Shown here: positions 6,916-14,625 of the stretch, in pieces
Numbering within the stretch: position 1 is the first letter of the stretch
Layout: every line of letters begins with the position of its first letter
Source: a virus
Length of the DNA: 45,187 nucleotides
Direction: 5' to 3' (one strand)
Virus record (IMG/VR): IMGVR_UViG_3300032046_000054
Coordinates: 1 to 45,187 of that record
Notes under the pieces: model-generated
Told to the model about the DNA's origin: nothing
The model's input: only the letters and a program-made list of their open reading frames with translations
Database searches by the model: none
Made by a program: the position numbers and the translations under genes

Positions 6916-7130
6916 CCATGACACAAGTGCTCAACATCAAAGACAATGAAGTCGATTCGACTGAAGTCCTACCCGCTCAAGCCGAAGTGCTATGGTCTAT
7001 CTCAAAAGAAGCACTCCACACCATGGTACAAAGCGGTTGGTTGGTAATGACAATCGACATCGATATCGAAGCATGTACATATGGCGATGTACTACAACAC
7101 CTTACGAATGGTGTAATCTTCTTTCGATGA
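6912..7130 (+). CDS. Small protein of unknown function (72 aa)
   Basis: ATG 6912 overlaps the TGA of the frameshifted gene before it. The product is acidic with a central IDIDIEACTYGDVLQHL segment. Last gene of the accessory island. A TCCACAC copy of the genome-wide 7-mer lies inside it (7015). Function unknown. Confidence 0.6.
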   Translation: MTMTQVLNIKDNEVDSTEVLPAQAEVLWSISKEALHTMVQSGWLVMTIDIDIEACTYGDVLQHLTNGVIFFR

Positions 7131-7536
7131 TAGTGACAATCAAGTGGGGCCATGGGGCCCTACGCGATGCGAATGGATGACGGACGCCGTCCGCACCCGA
7201 TTCTCGTTATCAATTGGGAAACCCTCATTGGAGGGCATACTCAAATCGAGTTGTCAACGTAAATATTACCATCACTTCCCTCACTCAATAGGTATTGATA
7301 GACGTTATCAATGGGGCGGGAGGGGGGGGGGGGCGAGCCAAGCGGGCTGCCGGACGCTAGTCGCATTCAATTTTTCAATCAGTTCACTTTGTACTATCTA
7401 ATATATCGTATCCTAATTTTTCTAGATCACTCCATTAATCATCTAATATACTTTCATCCTCCAGATTCCTCCAATAGCTCCTATCAGTATCTAACATATT
7501 TATCGACACTCTAGCTACTCTGAATCGACATAAAGC
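7131..7536. other. 406-base gap with G12 tract and hairpin
   Basis: No credible gene. The first 200 bases are GC-rich and unlike the phage core, with the odd-length palindrome CGGACGCCGTCCG near 7183-7195. ATTGATA/TATCAAT forms a short hairpin just before 7312, followed by runs G4, G3 and G12 (7322-7333) that could fold as a G-quadruplex. The remainder (7370-7530) is pyrimidine-rich on the plus strand and AT-rich, with nothing recognised. This gap marks the right edge of the accessory island. Confidence 0.55.
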
Positions 7537-7565
7537 TTTACTTCCCTGTGTGGAAGTGATATAAT
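7537..7565 (+). promoter_or_regulatory. Promoter of the small-gene operon
   Basis: TTTACT (7537-7542), 17-bp spacer, TATAAT (7560-7565). The spacer contains a copy of the GTGTGGA 7-mer (7548). It precedes a tightly spaced string of genes running to the ligase. Confidence 0.75.
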
Positions 7566-7587
7566 AATCACATCTTAAGGAGCTTAT

Positions 7588-7659
7588 ATGGAATTGTATA
7601 AGGTAAGTATTAAGCATTATTTCAATAATAAATATGGGTTTTTAAAATGGAGAGTTTAA
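7588..7659 (+). CDS. Very small protein (23 aa)
   Basis: ATG 7588 has an ideal AAGGAG site 7 bases upstream and lies 22 bases after the -10 box, so it is the first gene on this transcript. The product is basic and aromatic (YKVSIKHYFNNKYGFLKW). The next gene starts two bases after its stop. It may be a leader peptide or a genuine small protein. Confidence 0.5.
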   Translation: MELYKVSIKHYFNNKYGFLKWRV

Positions 7660-7660
7660 C

Positions 7661-7870
7661 ATGATTAAGATCAAAAGTATCCGTGAGCTTGAGGATAACC
7701 TGCAGAGTATTGAAACTGCTTTACGCATTCTCAAGCGTGTTAAAGACGAGCAAGTTGATGTGCAGTCGCTATACACAATTGCTTCTCAGTTAAACCAGGC
7801 AAATAATTATGTTAACCAGCTTATTGGTGCGTCTATAAGCTACCGTCTTGTAAAGGTTGTTGTATCATGA
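7661..7870 (+). CDS. Small helical protein of unknown function (69 aa)
   Basis: Predominantly alpha-helical with heptad-like leucines (IRELEDNLQSIETALRILKRV), probably a coiled coil or small helical bundle. Its end overlaps the next start by four bases. No family recognised. Confidence 0.65.
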   Translation: MIKIKSIRELEDNLQSIETALRILKRVKDEQVDVQSLYTIASQLNQANNYVNQLIGASISYRLVKVVVS

Positions 7871-8676
7871 AATATCAATATGAAAAGTATCGTGGCAAGT
7901 GTAAAGAGTACTGCGATGCTGCAGTTGCTGCTGATTCCACACTAACACTTGTCCGCGGTCATTACTGGTGGCCAGTCTGGGATCGCAATGAGGAGCACTG
8001 GTGGACTACTCGACCTGATGGCACTATCTATGATCCTACTGTCGAGCAGTTCCCTTCGCTAGGTTGTGGTGAGTACACTCCTTTCAATGGCATTGTCGAA
8101 TGTGCTCAGTGTGGAAAAGAGGGTAAGGAGGAGGAAGATTACCACCCAATGGGCAATTACATTTGTTGCTCAAGTGAATGCTGTGCGTCTAGTGGGGTTA
8201 CTATAATGTTTTTAATTAATATTGATATTGCTTATCATAGTAATAACTCACAAGGCCATTTGTACAAAGCTTTTGTGAAAGACGCTTGTGATAAGATTGG
8301 CATAACTTTGATTGACGGTAATATTTCACTATGGGGTAGTAGCAAAGCTGTTGCCTCTAGTAGGCAACTCGCCTTACTTAGTGCTGCTGATCCTGGTGTA
8401 ATTAGCGTAGAAGTAGTCGATGAGATTAACTCACCGGCTTCTGCTGCAGAACTACCTCAGATCGTAAATGATATGGTAGCTAAGCTTGAACAAATCTCTT
8501 CTGCATATGGTAACTTTAACGGCCGATGCGAAGTACATATGCCAGGTAATGAAGGTGCATGCTCAGATGTGCTACAAGAGTCCCTCAATAAAGGCTGGCG
8601 TATTACCTCCGCTCAACCACAGCCTGATCCGCGTCGTCCTGACTATATCCTTGGCCGATATCCTTGGCCGATTTGA
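7867..8676 (+). CDS. Two-domain protein: predicted papain-like N-terminus, zinc ribbon, C-terminal domain truncated by a duplication
   Basis: 269 aa. The first 70 residues have Cys12, EHWW with His44 and GTIYDPT with Asp56, then QFPS. This spacing resembles small phage proteins with a papain/transglutaminase-like Cys-His-Asp set; activity is a prediction. Residues 79-105 hold C-x2-C...CC-x3-C, a likely zinc ribbon. The rest is a separate domain ending in RRPDYILGR. A 13-bp tandem duplication (8646-8671) shifts the frame there: without it the protein would end DYILGRFDPDHGPYSSH at 8707, matching the run of the sentence better than the present end. Role unknown. Confidence 0.6.
   Translation: MKYQYEKYRGKCKEYCDAAVAADSTLTLVRGHYWWPVWDRNEEHWWTTRPDGTIYDPTVEQFPSLGCGEYTPFNGIVECAQCGKEGKEEEDYHPMGNYICCSSECCASSGVTIMFLINIDIAYHSNNSQGHLYKAFVKDACDKIGITLIDGNISLWGSSKAVASSRQLALLSAADPGVISVEVVDEINSPASAAELPQIVNDMVAKLEQISSAYGNFNGRCEVHMPGNEGACSDVLQESLNKGWRITSAQPQPDPRRPDYILGRYPWPI
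8646..8671. repeat. 13-bp tandem duplication inside a gene
   Basis: TATCCTTGGCCGA occurs twice in direct succession (8646-8658, 8659-8671). Thirteen is not a multiple of three, so it shifts the reading frame of the 7867 gene and replaces its last residues. It looks like a recent slippage event. Confidence 0.8.
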
Positions 8677-8721
8677 TCCCGACCACGGTCCTTATAGCAG
8701 TCATTAGGTAAAAAGACGACC

Positions 8722-8871
8722 ATGAGAATAGTCAGAGCTGCTTGCCCTCAGCGGCCTCCTTGGGCTAAATGGAAGGTGTACATGGACGATGGTTCAATCT
8801 GGTACTATGAAGGCTCTCCTGTAAATGATGAAGCAGGTCCTCTGTGTGGAAGAAGGAAACAAATCAAATGA
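8722..8871 (+). CDS. Very small protein (49 aa)
   Basis: ATG 8722 to TGA 8869-8871; the stop overlaps the next start (ATGA). The product is rich in Trp, Tyr and Pro (PQRPPWAKWKVYMDDGSIWYY), like a small beta-rich domain. Gene spacing in the operon supports it. Function unknown. Confidence 0.55.
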   Translation: MRIVRAACPQRPPWAKWKVYMDDGSIWYYEGSPVNDEAGPLCGRRKQIK

Positions 8872-9083
8872 AATACATTATGTTTGAAACAGTCAAAGAT
8901 AACCGTAAGCCAATTATGATCGTATTCCCTAAGTGTATTGAGCACTACAGGATTGCTGAAGCAATAGCGTTCTTACGTGAAGGTTCAACATACCAGTGGG
9001 AACGCGCTAGCTATACGCCAGTATCTGCTGGTTTTACTGATGGTACTGCTTGCTTTGGTCGAAGTGAGACACTTAACCTTTAG
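8868..9083 (+). CDS. Conserved phage hypothetical protein, truncated by frameshift
   Basis: 71 aa from ATG 8868 (AAGGAAA upstream). The pattern KYIMFETV...PIMIVFP...PVSAGF...CFGRSETLNL resembles small phage proteins I recall that read ...VSAGFV...C.G.S..L..SR..DA. Here the frame stops just before the expected SSRPTDAKFL. That text is present in the +1 frame at 9079-9171, which ends in an ATGA overlap with the next gene. One extra T in the TTT at 9079-9081 would explain it. The intact product would be about 100 aa. Function unknown. Confidence 0.6.
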   Translation: MKYIMFETVKDNRKPIMIVFPKCIEHYRIAEAIAFLREGSTYQWERASYTPVSAGFTDGTACFGRSETLNL

Positions 9084-9171
9084 CTCTCGTCCTACTGATG
9101 CCAAGTTTCTACCTGGTGCACCTGAGGTCATTCCTTTCCAACTTGATGAACCTTACGGAACAATACCATGA
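9079..9171 (+). pseudogene. Detached C-terminal part of the 8868 gene
   Basis: The +1 frame reads SSRPTDAKFLPGAPEVIPF and ends at TGA 9169-9171, overlapping ATG 9168. A GTG at 9064 could start it as an independent 35-aa protein, but it lacks a good ribosome site, so a frame-shifted tail of the upstream gene is more likely. Confidence 0.5.
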
Positions 9172-9425
9172 GCTATATGGAGCAGAAAGCACAAGAACAA
9201 CTTGAAGGTGGTCTACACACCTACGAAGCAATGGCCTCTCGCATTGAGTTCCTAGAACAGTCACTAATAGCTATGACCCGTGGCAGTGTAGAGGACTTGC
9301 GTGAAAGGCTTCACAAGCAGTTTCGTAATCGTGGTTATGTGACTAATGGTCAAGCATCTGACCAGGCTCACGATGTTCTGGTTATTCTTGGGCTCGCAGA
9401 ACCTGATGAAGATGATGACGAATAA
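9168..9425 (+). CDS. Small protein of unknown function (85 aa)
   Basis: Helical N-terminus (YMEQKAQEQLEGGLHTYEAMAS), central basic segment (RERLHKQFRNRGY) and very acidic end (PDEDDDE). Tightly packed in the operon with overlaps on both sides. No family recognised. Confidence 0.6.
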   Translation: MSYMEQKAQEQLEGGLHTYEAMASRIEFLEQSLIAMTRGSVEDLRERLHKQFRNRGYVTNGQASDQAHDVLVILGLAEPDEDDDE

Positions 9426-9572
9426 CGTAATTGAACTTGATGCCCACAGACCTCACAATGTCGTTCATATCGAATGTGAGTACTGTGGCACAATTGGGTA
9501 TTAGTTATACCTATTGGAGCATCATTTGGAGTCTGTCCTGCATGTACCAAACAGGTTGAAACTGTGTTATAA
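9415..9572 (+). pseudogene. Small zinc-ribbon gene split by a frameshift
   Basis: ATG 9415 opens a frame reading VVHIECEYCGTIG and stopping at 9504. The -1 frame from the GGG at 9496-9498 continues GASFGVCPACTKQ to TAA 9572. Together they give a C-x2-C...C-x2-C zinc ribbon of about 52 aa, typical of small phage proteins. One missing base near 9498 would explain the break. Confidence 0.5.
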
Positions 9573-9596
9573 TGTATTCTTACTAAGGAGAAATAC

Positions 9597-9798
9597 GTGG
9601 CTTTCTTTCGGTTTGTTAACAGCAATAATATTACTCAAGTTATCAATACGGATCACGTAGTCAAAGTGGTAATTACTGGTAACGGCCCTTTCGACGCAGG
9701 TATCTGCTTTAACTGCGCTGAGAATGACTTCTACTACGTTTGCTACACGTGAGAAGCTTAATGACTTCCTTCGGCAGTCTACTGGTCATACATTATGA
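9597..9798 (+). pseudogene. Small gene with apparent frameshift
   Basis: GTG 9597 follows AAGGAG by about 9 bases. The frame ends at TGA 9752 (51 aa), but the +1 frame from 9727 reads TSTTFATREKLNDFLRQST and ends at 9798 in an ATGA overlap with the next gene. The composite of about 66 aa is the likely original product. Function unknown. Confidence 0.5.
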
Positions 9799-9998
9799 GC
9801 GTAACGGCTAAGGTAAGTGTGACTGTTACGCTACTAGGTCTTGGTTTCTGGGGTGAAGAGTGTACAGTCGGTCAAGTACGTAAGCAGGCTTCACTAGAAG
9901 CTATTAGTAAACTGCGTAAGTTGATCGGCGATCAAGATATTAATGTTATAACCAACTCAATCAGTGTTGATGTTATGTTCCTTACGGTGACAAAATGA
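9795..9998 (+). CDS. Small protein of unknown function (67 aa)
   Basis: A strand-helix-strand layout (TAKVSVTVTLLG...ASLEAISKLRKLIG...ITNSISVDVMFL), like a small ferredoxin-type or dodecin-sized fold. Coupled by overlaps to the genes before and after it, including the ligase. No family assigned. Confidence 0.6.
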   Translation: MSVTAKVSVTVTLLGLGFWGEECTVGQVRKQASLEAISKLRKLIGDQDINVITNSISVDVMFLTVTK

Positions 9999-10930
9999 GT
10001 CTATTTACAGACGATGTAAAAGAAATTGGCGATCTATTCCCTGAGCTTGCTGGGCTTCCACACATAGTACAACTTTCAAAGCACTATTACGATATCAAAG
10101 ACGATAGTACCATTGTCTTCCCAGTAGCTGGTGAGCTTAAAGAAGATGGTGTCTATGGTTTCGTAGTAAAGCATGAAGGCCAGGTGTACTTATTCGGTCG
10201 CTCAGGTTTACGTCTTACAAATGTTGACTTTATTGCTAAGCGCTTTACTGATTGCGCTGATGGTACTTACCATGGTGAAGTTGTTAATGATAACTGGTCT
10301 CTTGAGAAGTTATCTGGTGCTACTTCTCCTGCTCGTGTTAATCCATTGGAGCAGGTAGATGCAGTAGACTTACTGTATTACGGCCATATTCGCTTATTTG
10401 ACTTTATATCGATCGATGAGTTTCGTGCTGGTATATCAAAGACAGCTTACGAGGATAGAAGAAAGCGACTTACAGTCTATAACCACTCAGGCGAGTGTGA
10501 AATTAAGCACATACTTCTCCACACAGTAGAAGAGATGCTTACACATGCGTCTGAATTGTCTTCTAGTGGCCTTGAAGGTGGTTGCTATAAAGAAGTTAAC
10601 GGTGACTGGAAGCGAGGTCGTCGTGACCATCGGTCTATTAAGGTTGTCTCTGAGGTCTCCTTTGATCTAGAGTGTATCCGTGTGGAAGACGGCAAAGGTA
10701 AACGAGCTGGCATGGTTGCAAACATGTTCTTCCGTTGGAAGGGTGGATTAGAGTTGAAAGCTGACATGGGTAAAGGCTACGGCAATGTTGAGCGTATTGC
10801 TTTATACTTGAATCCACCAATTGGTAAGATCTTTAGGGTTACGGCAATGAAAGAATCATCAGTTAATGGTCTACTTCGTAAAGCAAAAGTAAAAGAGCTA
10901 CGCGAAGACAAATTGGTGCCAGACTTCTAG
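9995..10930 (+). CDS. ATP-dependent DNA ligase-like nucleotidyltransferase
   Basis: 311 aa. Motif I is KEDGVY with the candidate AMP-accepting Lys49. HGEV (94-95 GE) fits motif III, LEGGCYKEV (Glu194) with WKRGRRDHRSIKV fits motifs IV and V (Lys216). An OB-fold tail ends in REDK. The order and spacing match small phage ATP ligases of T7 type (359 aa), somewhat shortened. The enzyme would seal nicks in replication and repair using ATP. It is the last gene before a terminator, downstream of the small-gene operon. Motif III is weak, so RNA-ligase or a relaxed activity cannot be excluded. Confidence 0.75.
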   Translation: MSLFTDDVKEIGDLFPELAGLPHIVQLSKHYYDIKDDSTIVFPVAGELKEDGVYGFVVKHEGQVYLFGRSGLRLTNVDFIAKRFTDCADGTYHGEVVNDNWSLEKLSGATSPARVNPLEQVDAVDLLYYGHIRLFDFISIDEFRAGISKTAYEDRRKRLTVYNHSGECEIKHILLHTVEEMLTHASELSSSGLEGGCYKEVNGDWKRGRRDHRSIKVVSEVSFDLECIRVEDGKGKRAGMVANMFFRWKGGLELKADMGKGYGNVERIALYLNPPIGKIFRVTAMKESSVNGLLRKAKVKELREDKLVPDF

Positions 10931-10933
10931 CCA

Positions 10934-10962
10934 TATACAGAACTATTGTACCAGCGTATAAT
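10934..10962 (+). promoter_or_regulatory. Promoter for the late block
   Basis: TATACA (10934-10939), 17-bp spacer, TATAAT (10957-10962). The expected start near 10969 lies inside the terminator at 10961-11000, so transcripts made here lack most of the terminator's left arm and should pass through it. Confidence 0.55.
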
Positions 10963-11000
10963 CCCTACTAAGATCAATTTATCCTAGTAGGGATTTTTTT
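10961..11000 (+). terminator. Intrinsic terminator after the ligase
   Basis: ATCCCTACTA (10961-10970) pairs perfectly with TAGTAGGGAT (10985-10994), followed by a run of T to 11000. It should stop transcription from the ligase operon just before the terminase genes. Confidence 0.88.
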
Positions 11001-11004
11001 CATC

Positions 11005-11337
11005 ATGGCTACACCAAACAAAAAAACACTTGAAGACCGCGTCGATGCAGTGTCATCTATCTTTGCTGCTTCTGGCTACAATCCTTTTGAGTCTGCAGTA
11101 AACCAAGCCATTCGCTTGCAGGCACGTAATAAAGATATTATGTCACAAGGTAAAATTGATGTCGATTGTGAAAAACTTGAGATGGCAGTTAATTCTGATC
11201 TGTGCAAGTATATCTCACCTCAGCTCAAGTCTGTTGAGTTGTCTGGCCAAGTTGATTCTACTATTACTGGTGGTGTCACCGTCAATTTGGCAGTAGGTAA
11301 TGCGCAAGCTGTTGCATCTTTCCTTGTGGATAACTAA
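11005..11337 (+). CDS. Putative terminase small subunit
   Basis: 110 aa. Assigned mainly by place: it directly precedes the large terminase gene and overlaps it by one base. The N-terminal half is helical (KTLEDRVDAVSSIFAASGYNPF), the second half strand-rich (VELSGQVDSTITGGVTVNLAV). Small subunits bind the packaging start site on DNA and regulate the large subunit. The ribosome site is poor (AGGG, 12 bases upstream, within the terminator's right arm). Confidence 0.55.
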   Translation: MATPNKKTLEDRVDAVSSIFAASGYNPFESAVNQAIRLQARNKDIMSQGKIDVDCEKLEMAVNSDLCKYISPQLKSVELSGQVDSTITGGVTVNLAVGNAQAVASFLVDN

Positions 11338-12797
11338 TGGAACTAACGCTTCCACCATTGACTGATAAGCAAGGTGAAGCATTCAGCGCTATTGGTACTG
11401 AAATATTGTACGGTGGTGCTGCAGGTGGTGGTAAGTCTCACCTTATGCGGATTATGGCTATCATTATTGCTTTAATGATCCCAAATGTGCAGATTTATCT
11501 ATTCCGCCGTAAATATGCCGATCTGTACGCAAATCATATGGACGGTCCATCCGGCTTTATGGTAATGCTATCACCACTTGTTAAAGCCAAGAAGTGCAAG
11601 ATCAATACAGGTGATAATGAAATTATCTTCTGGAATGGTGCTAAGATTCACTTATGCCACGTTCAGCATGAGAAAGATCGGTATAACTATCAAGGTGCCG
11701 AGATTCATGTATTATTAATCGATGAGCTCACACACTTTACAGATGTGATCTATCGTTTCTTACGCAATCGTGTACGACTCGGTGCATTGAAAGTGCCACA
11801 AGCAGCAAAAGACTTATTTAATAGTCGCTTTCCTATGATCTTTTGCGGCTCTAACCCTGGTGGTGTAGGCCATGGATGGGTAAAGAGAACGTTTGTCGAT
11901 TCAGCGCCACATGGTAAAGCACATAAGACAGTTAAGAAAGAAGGTGGCATGCTACGCCAGTATATTCCTGCTAAGCTTTCAGATAATCCTATTATGGCTA
12001 TTACCGACCCAGAGTATGCTGATCGACTATCTGGTCTAGGCTCTCCTGCTTTAGTTAAGGCTATGCTAGAAGGTAGCTGGGATATTGTTGCTGGTGGTGC
12101 ATTTGATGATATTTGGGATCCTGATAGTATGATCCTACCACGCTTTAAGATCCCACTGGGCTGGCGCGTGGACAGAGCGTTTGACTGGGGTTCAACACAC
12201 CCATTTAGTGTAGGTTGGTGGGCTGAGACTAATGGTGAAGAAGTAGAAATGCCTGATGGCTGCATACTGATGCTACCTGCTGGCTCCTTGGTGCGCTTAG
12301 CTGAGTGGTATGGTACTAAAGAGATTGGTACAAATGAAGGTCTTAAGATGTCAGCTAGATCAGTTGCTGAGGGCATCATTGAACGTGAAGAGAAGCTATA
12401 TGGACAAGGTTGGATTTGCACTGATGTAGCCTCAGGTCCTGCGGATAACCAGATTAGAAATGTTATTGAATACGAATCTGACTCCATTGAAAAGAAGATG
12501 GCAGATAAAGGTGTTCACTGGACTGAGTCGGATAAGAAGGCCGGTAGTCGTGTAAACGGATTACAGTTAGCACGAGACCGTATGCAAGCGTCTACTACTA
12601 AGGATGGTCCTGGACTATACTTTATGGACAACTGTGTAGCAACAATTCAGATTCTCCCTATTCTTGCACGGGATGAAAATAACTCAGAGGATATTGATGG
12701 TGACCAAGAGGATCATATCTGGGATGAAGTACGCTATCGTGTGCTTGCATCTAGTAATAGAATTGCAACATCAATCAAATTAAGGGTTCCAACATGA
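11337..12797 (+). CDS. terL: Terminase large subunit
   Basis: 486 aa. Walker A GGAAGGGKS (26-34) and Walker B LLIDE (126-130) form the packaging ATPase; a CGSNPGG coupling segment follows. The C-terminal half carries the RNase H-like nuclease, with its first acidic residue in RAFDWGSTHP near 280. The protein pumps DNA into proheads and cuts it. Start and stop overlap the neighbouring small subunit and portal genes. Packaging mode (pac, cos or terminal repeat) cannot be told from the sequence. Confidence 0.93.
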   Translation: MELTLPPLTDKQGEAFSAIGTEILYGGAAGGGKSHLMRIMAIIIALMIPNVQIYLFRRKYADLYANHMDGPSGFMVMLSPLVKAKKCKINTGDNEIIFWNGAKIHLCHVQHEKDRYNYQGAEIHVLLIDELTHFTDVIYRFLRNRVRLGALKVPQAAKDLFNSRFPMIFCGSNPGGVGHGWVKRTFVDSAPHGKAHKTVKKEGGMLRQYIPAKLSDNPIMAITDPEYADRLSGLGSPALVKAMLEGSWDIVAGGAFDDIWDPDSMILPRFKIPLGWRVDRAFDWGSTHPFSVGWWAETNGEEVEMPDGCILMLPAGSLVRLAEWYGTKEIGTNEGLKMSARSVAEGIIEREEKLYGQGWICTDVASGPADNQIRNVIEYESDSIEKKMADKGVHWTESDKKAGSRVNGLQLARDRMQASTTKDGPGLYFMDNCVATIQILPILARDENNSEDIDGDQEDHIWDEVRYRVLASSNRIATSIKLRVPT

Positions 12798-14251
12798 CCA
12801 CAAGTGCAGTTACCAATATTTGCCCAGACGTCGTTAAACGTCTATATGCGTGGACACTTATCCGCGATGCTTTGGATGGTAGTGAAGCGATCAAGCGTGC
12901 TAATACTAAGTACCTACCTCAGCCTAACCCATGTGACCTTAGCGAGACTAATAAAGCTCGTTATATAATGTATGTGATTCGCGCTGTATTCTACAATGCG
13001 ACTGGTCGTACACATCACTCATTAGTAGGTCAAGTGTTTGCTAAGCCAGTAAAGTATAACTTACCAAAAACTATTGAGAAGTACAAGAACAATATTGATG
13101 GTGCAGGTGTTAGTCTAGACCAGCAGTTAAAACAAACCGTAGGCTATGCCTTGGCTTATGGCCGTACAGGCCTACTTGCCAACTTTACATCTACGAATGG
13201 TGCGACCACTGAACAGTTAGCTACTGGTGCAGCTCGGCCAGTGATTAAGACTTACTCACCATTCGATATCATTAACTACCGTGTGGATGATGATGGTGGT
13301 CTAGTAATGCTTGTACTTAAAGAAATGTACCAAGACTCAACATCAGAGTTTGCAGTTAGCTCTAAGCCACAGTACCGAGTGTTGCGAAACTATGGTGGTA
13401 TGGTAACATCTCAGATTTATCGATTTGATACGTCAAATAACTTATCGGAGTCTGAACAAGAAAATGTTATTATTGGCGCAGATGGTAAGCACTTTACTGA
13501 GATTCCATTCTGCTTTATTGGCTCAGAAAATAATGATGTATGGACTGACATTCCACCATTATACGACTTAGCTGAGCTTAATATTGCACACTACCGAAAC
13601 TCAGCTGACTTTGAAGAGTCATCTTACATTTGTGGCCAGCCCACGCCATACGTGACTGGACTTACCCAGGCTTGGGTAGATACAGTGATGAAAGGTGTAC
13701 TTGAGTTAGGCGCACGTGCAGTTATTCCTTTACCTGCTGGTGCAACAGCAGGTCTCTTGCAGGCAAGCCCTAATAACTTACCTAAAGAAGCTATGGAGCA
13801 CAAAGAGCGGCAAATGGCTGCTCTTGGTGCTAAGCTAGTTGAAAAGAAAACTGTTGAACGTACAGCAACAGAAGTTAAGACTGATGAAGCTGCTTCAGTG
13901 TCTATTTTAGGTTCTGTAACAGCTAACGTTGAATCAGCCTACATGAAAGCATTGGCATTTGCTGCAGCTTTCTCAGGTGAGACATTACCTACTGACGCAT
14001 TACAGATGAGCACTGATTTTGATATTAGCCAAATGTCTGCAGGTGCCCGTCAACAGCTTATGCTTGAGTGGCAAGCAGGTGGTATTGTATTTAGTGAGTA
14101 TCGTGATGCTCTGCGTCAAGCAGGTGTTGCAACACTTACTGATGATGAAGCACAGGCTGAACTAACAAAGACACCTCCACCTTCTCTAGCAATAGCGCAA
14201 GAAGCCAGTAAGGCTAAGTCTGACCGGCAAGGTGTAGATAACACTAAGTAA
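12794..14251 (+). CDS. Portal protein
   Basis: 485 aa, ATGA overlap with the terminase. Matches DUF4055-type portals: an N-terminal helical region, a GYALAYGRTGLLANF strand, and the stem/clip segment with VERTATEVKTDEAASVSILGSV. It forms the dodecameric ring at one capsid vertex through which DNA is packaged and to which the neck proteins bind. Length is normal for the family. Confidence 0.9.
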   Translation: MTTSAVTNICPDVVKRLYAWTLIRDALDGSEAIKRANTKYLPQPNPCDLSETNKARYIMYVIRAVFYNATGRTHHSLVGQVFAKPVKYNLPKTIEKYKNNIDGAGVSLDQQLKQTVGYALAYGRTGLLANFTSTNGATTEQLATGAARPVIKTYSPFDIINYRVDDDGGLVMLVLKEMYQDSTSEFAVSSKPQYRVLRNYGGMVTSQIYRFDTSNNLSESEQENVIIGADGKHFTEIPFCFIGSENNDVWTDIPPLYDLAELNIAHYRNSADFEESSYICGQPTPYVTGLTQAWVDTVMKGVLELGARAVIPLPAGATAGLLQASPNNLPKEAMEHKERQMAALGAKLVEKKTVERTATEVKTDEAASVSILGSVTANVESAYMKALAFAAAFSGETLPTDALQMSTDFDISQMSAGARQQLMLEWQAGGIVFSEYRDALRQAGVATLTDDEAQAELTKTPPPSLAIAQEASKAKSDRQGVDNTK

Positions 14252-14294
14252 CATTTAGGTTACAATAACCGTAGATAACGTAATGGGAATAATT

Positions 14295-14588
14295 ATGAAT
14301 GAGTCATCGCCGGACAGAGTAGTGGACGCAGTTCACTGGGTAGATTTATTAGCTACCATGCCAGGAGTGAGTAGTATTTTAATTCAGAATAAAGGTAAAT
14401 CACCTTTACAGTATTATGCGTCTGAAGTACCACCTGACCAGATGGCTAGAAATGGGTTACTTTTATACCCAGGAGCAACTATGTCAATCGCTCCTACCGA
14501 AACTGTAAAAGGTTGGGTTAAGGTGCTTGGTATGCGTAGTGATGTACTAACAGAATTAACACTTGCCATTGTAATTACAGGCAGGTAG
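14295..14588 (+). CDS. Virion-associated protein of unknown function (97 aa)
   Basis: Lies between portal and scaffold, where small structural or decoration proteins are common. The sequence (ILIQNKGKSPLQYYASEVPP...LLYPGATMSI) suggests a beta-sandwich. ATG 14295 is preferred for GGGAA six bases upstream; ATG 14283 in the same frame is possible. No certain family. Confidence 0.6.
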   Translation: MNESSPDRVVDAVHWVDLLATMPGVSSILIQNKGKSPLQYYASEVPPDQMARNGLLLYPGATMSIAPTETVKGWVKVLGMRSDVLTELTLAIVITGR

Positions 14589-14625
14589 TTATTGGCCAAT
14601 AGTGGCCAATTTACAGGAGTGCATT

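Noticed and set aside
11750-12487. 245-aa open frame opposite the terminase gene
   Set aside because: Antisense shadow of a well-defined gene; serine/proline-rich composition typical of a complement frame.
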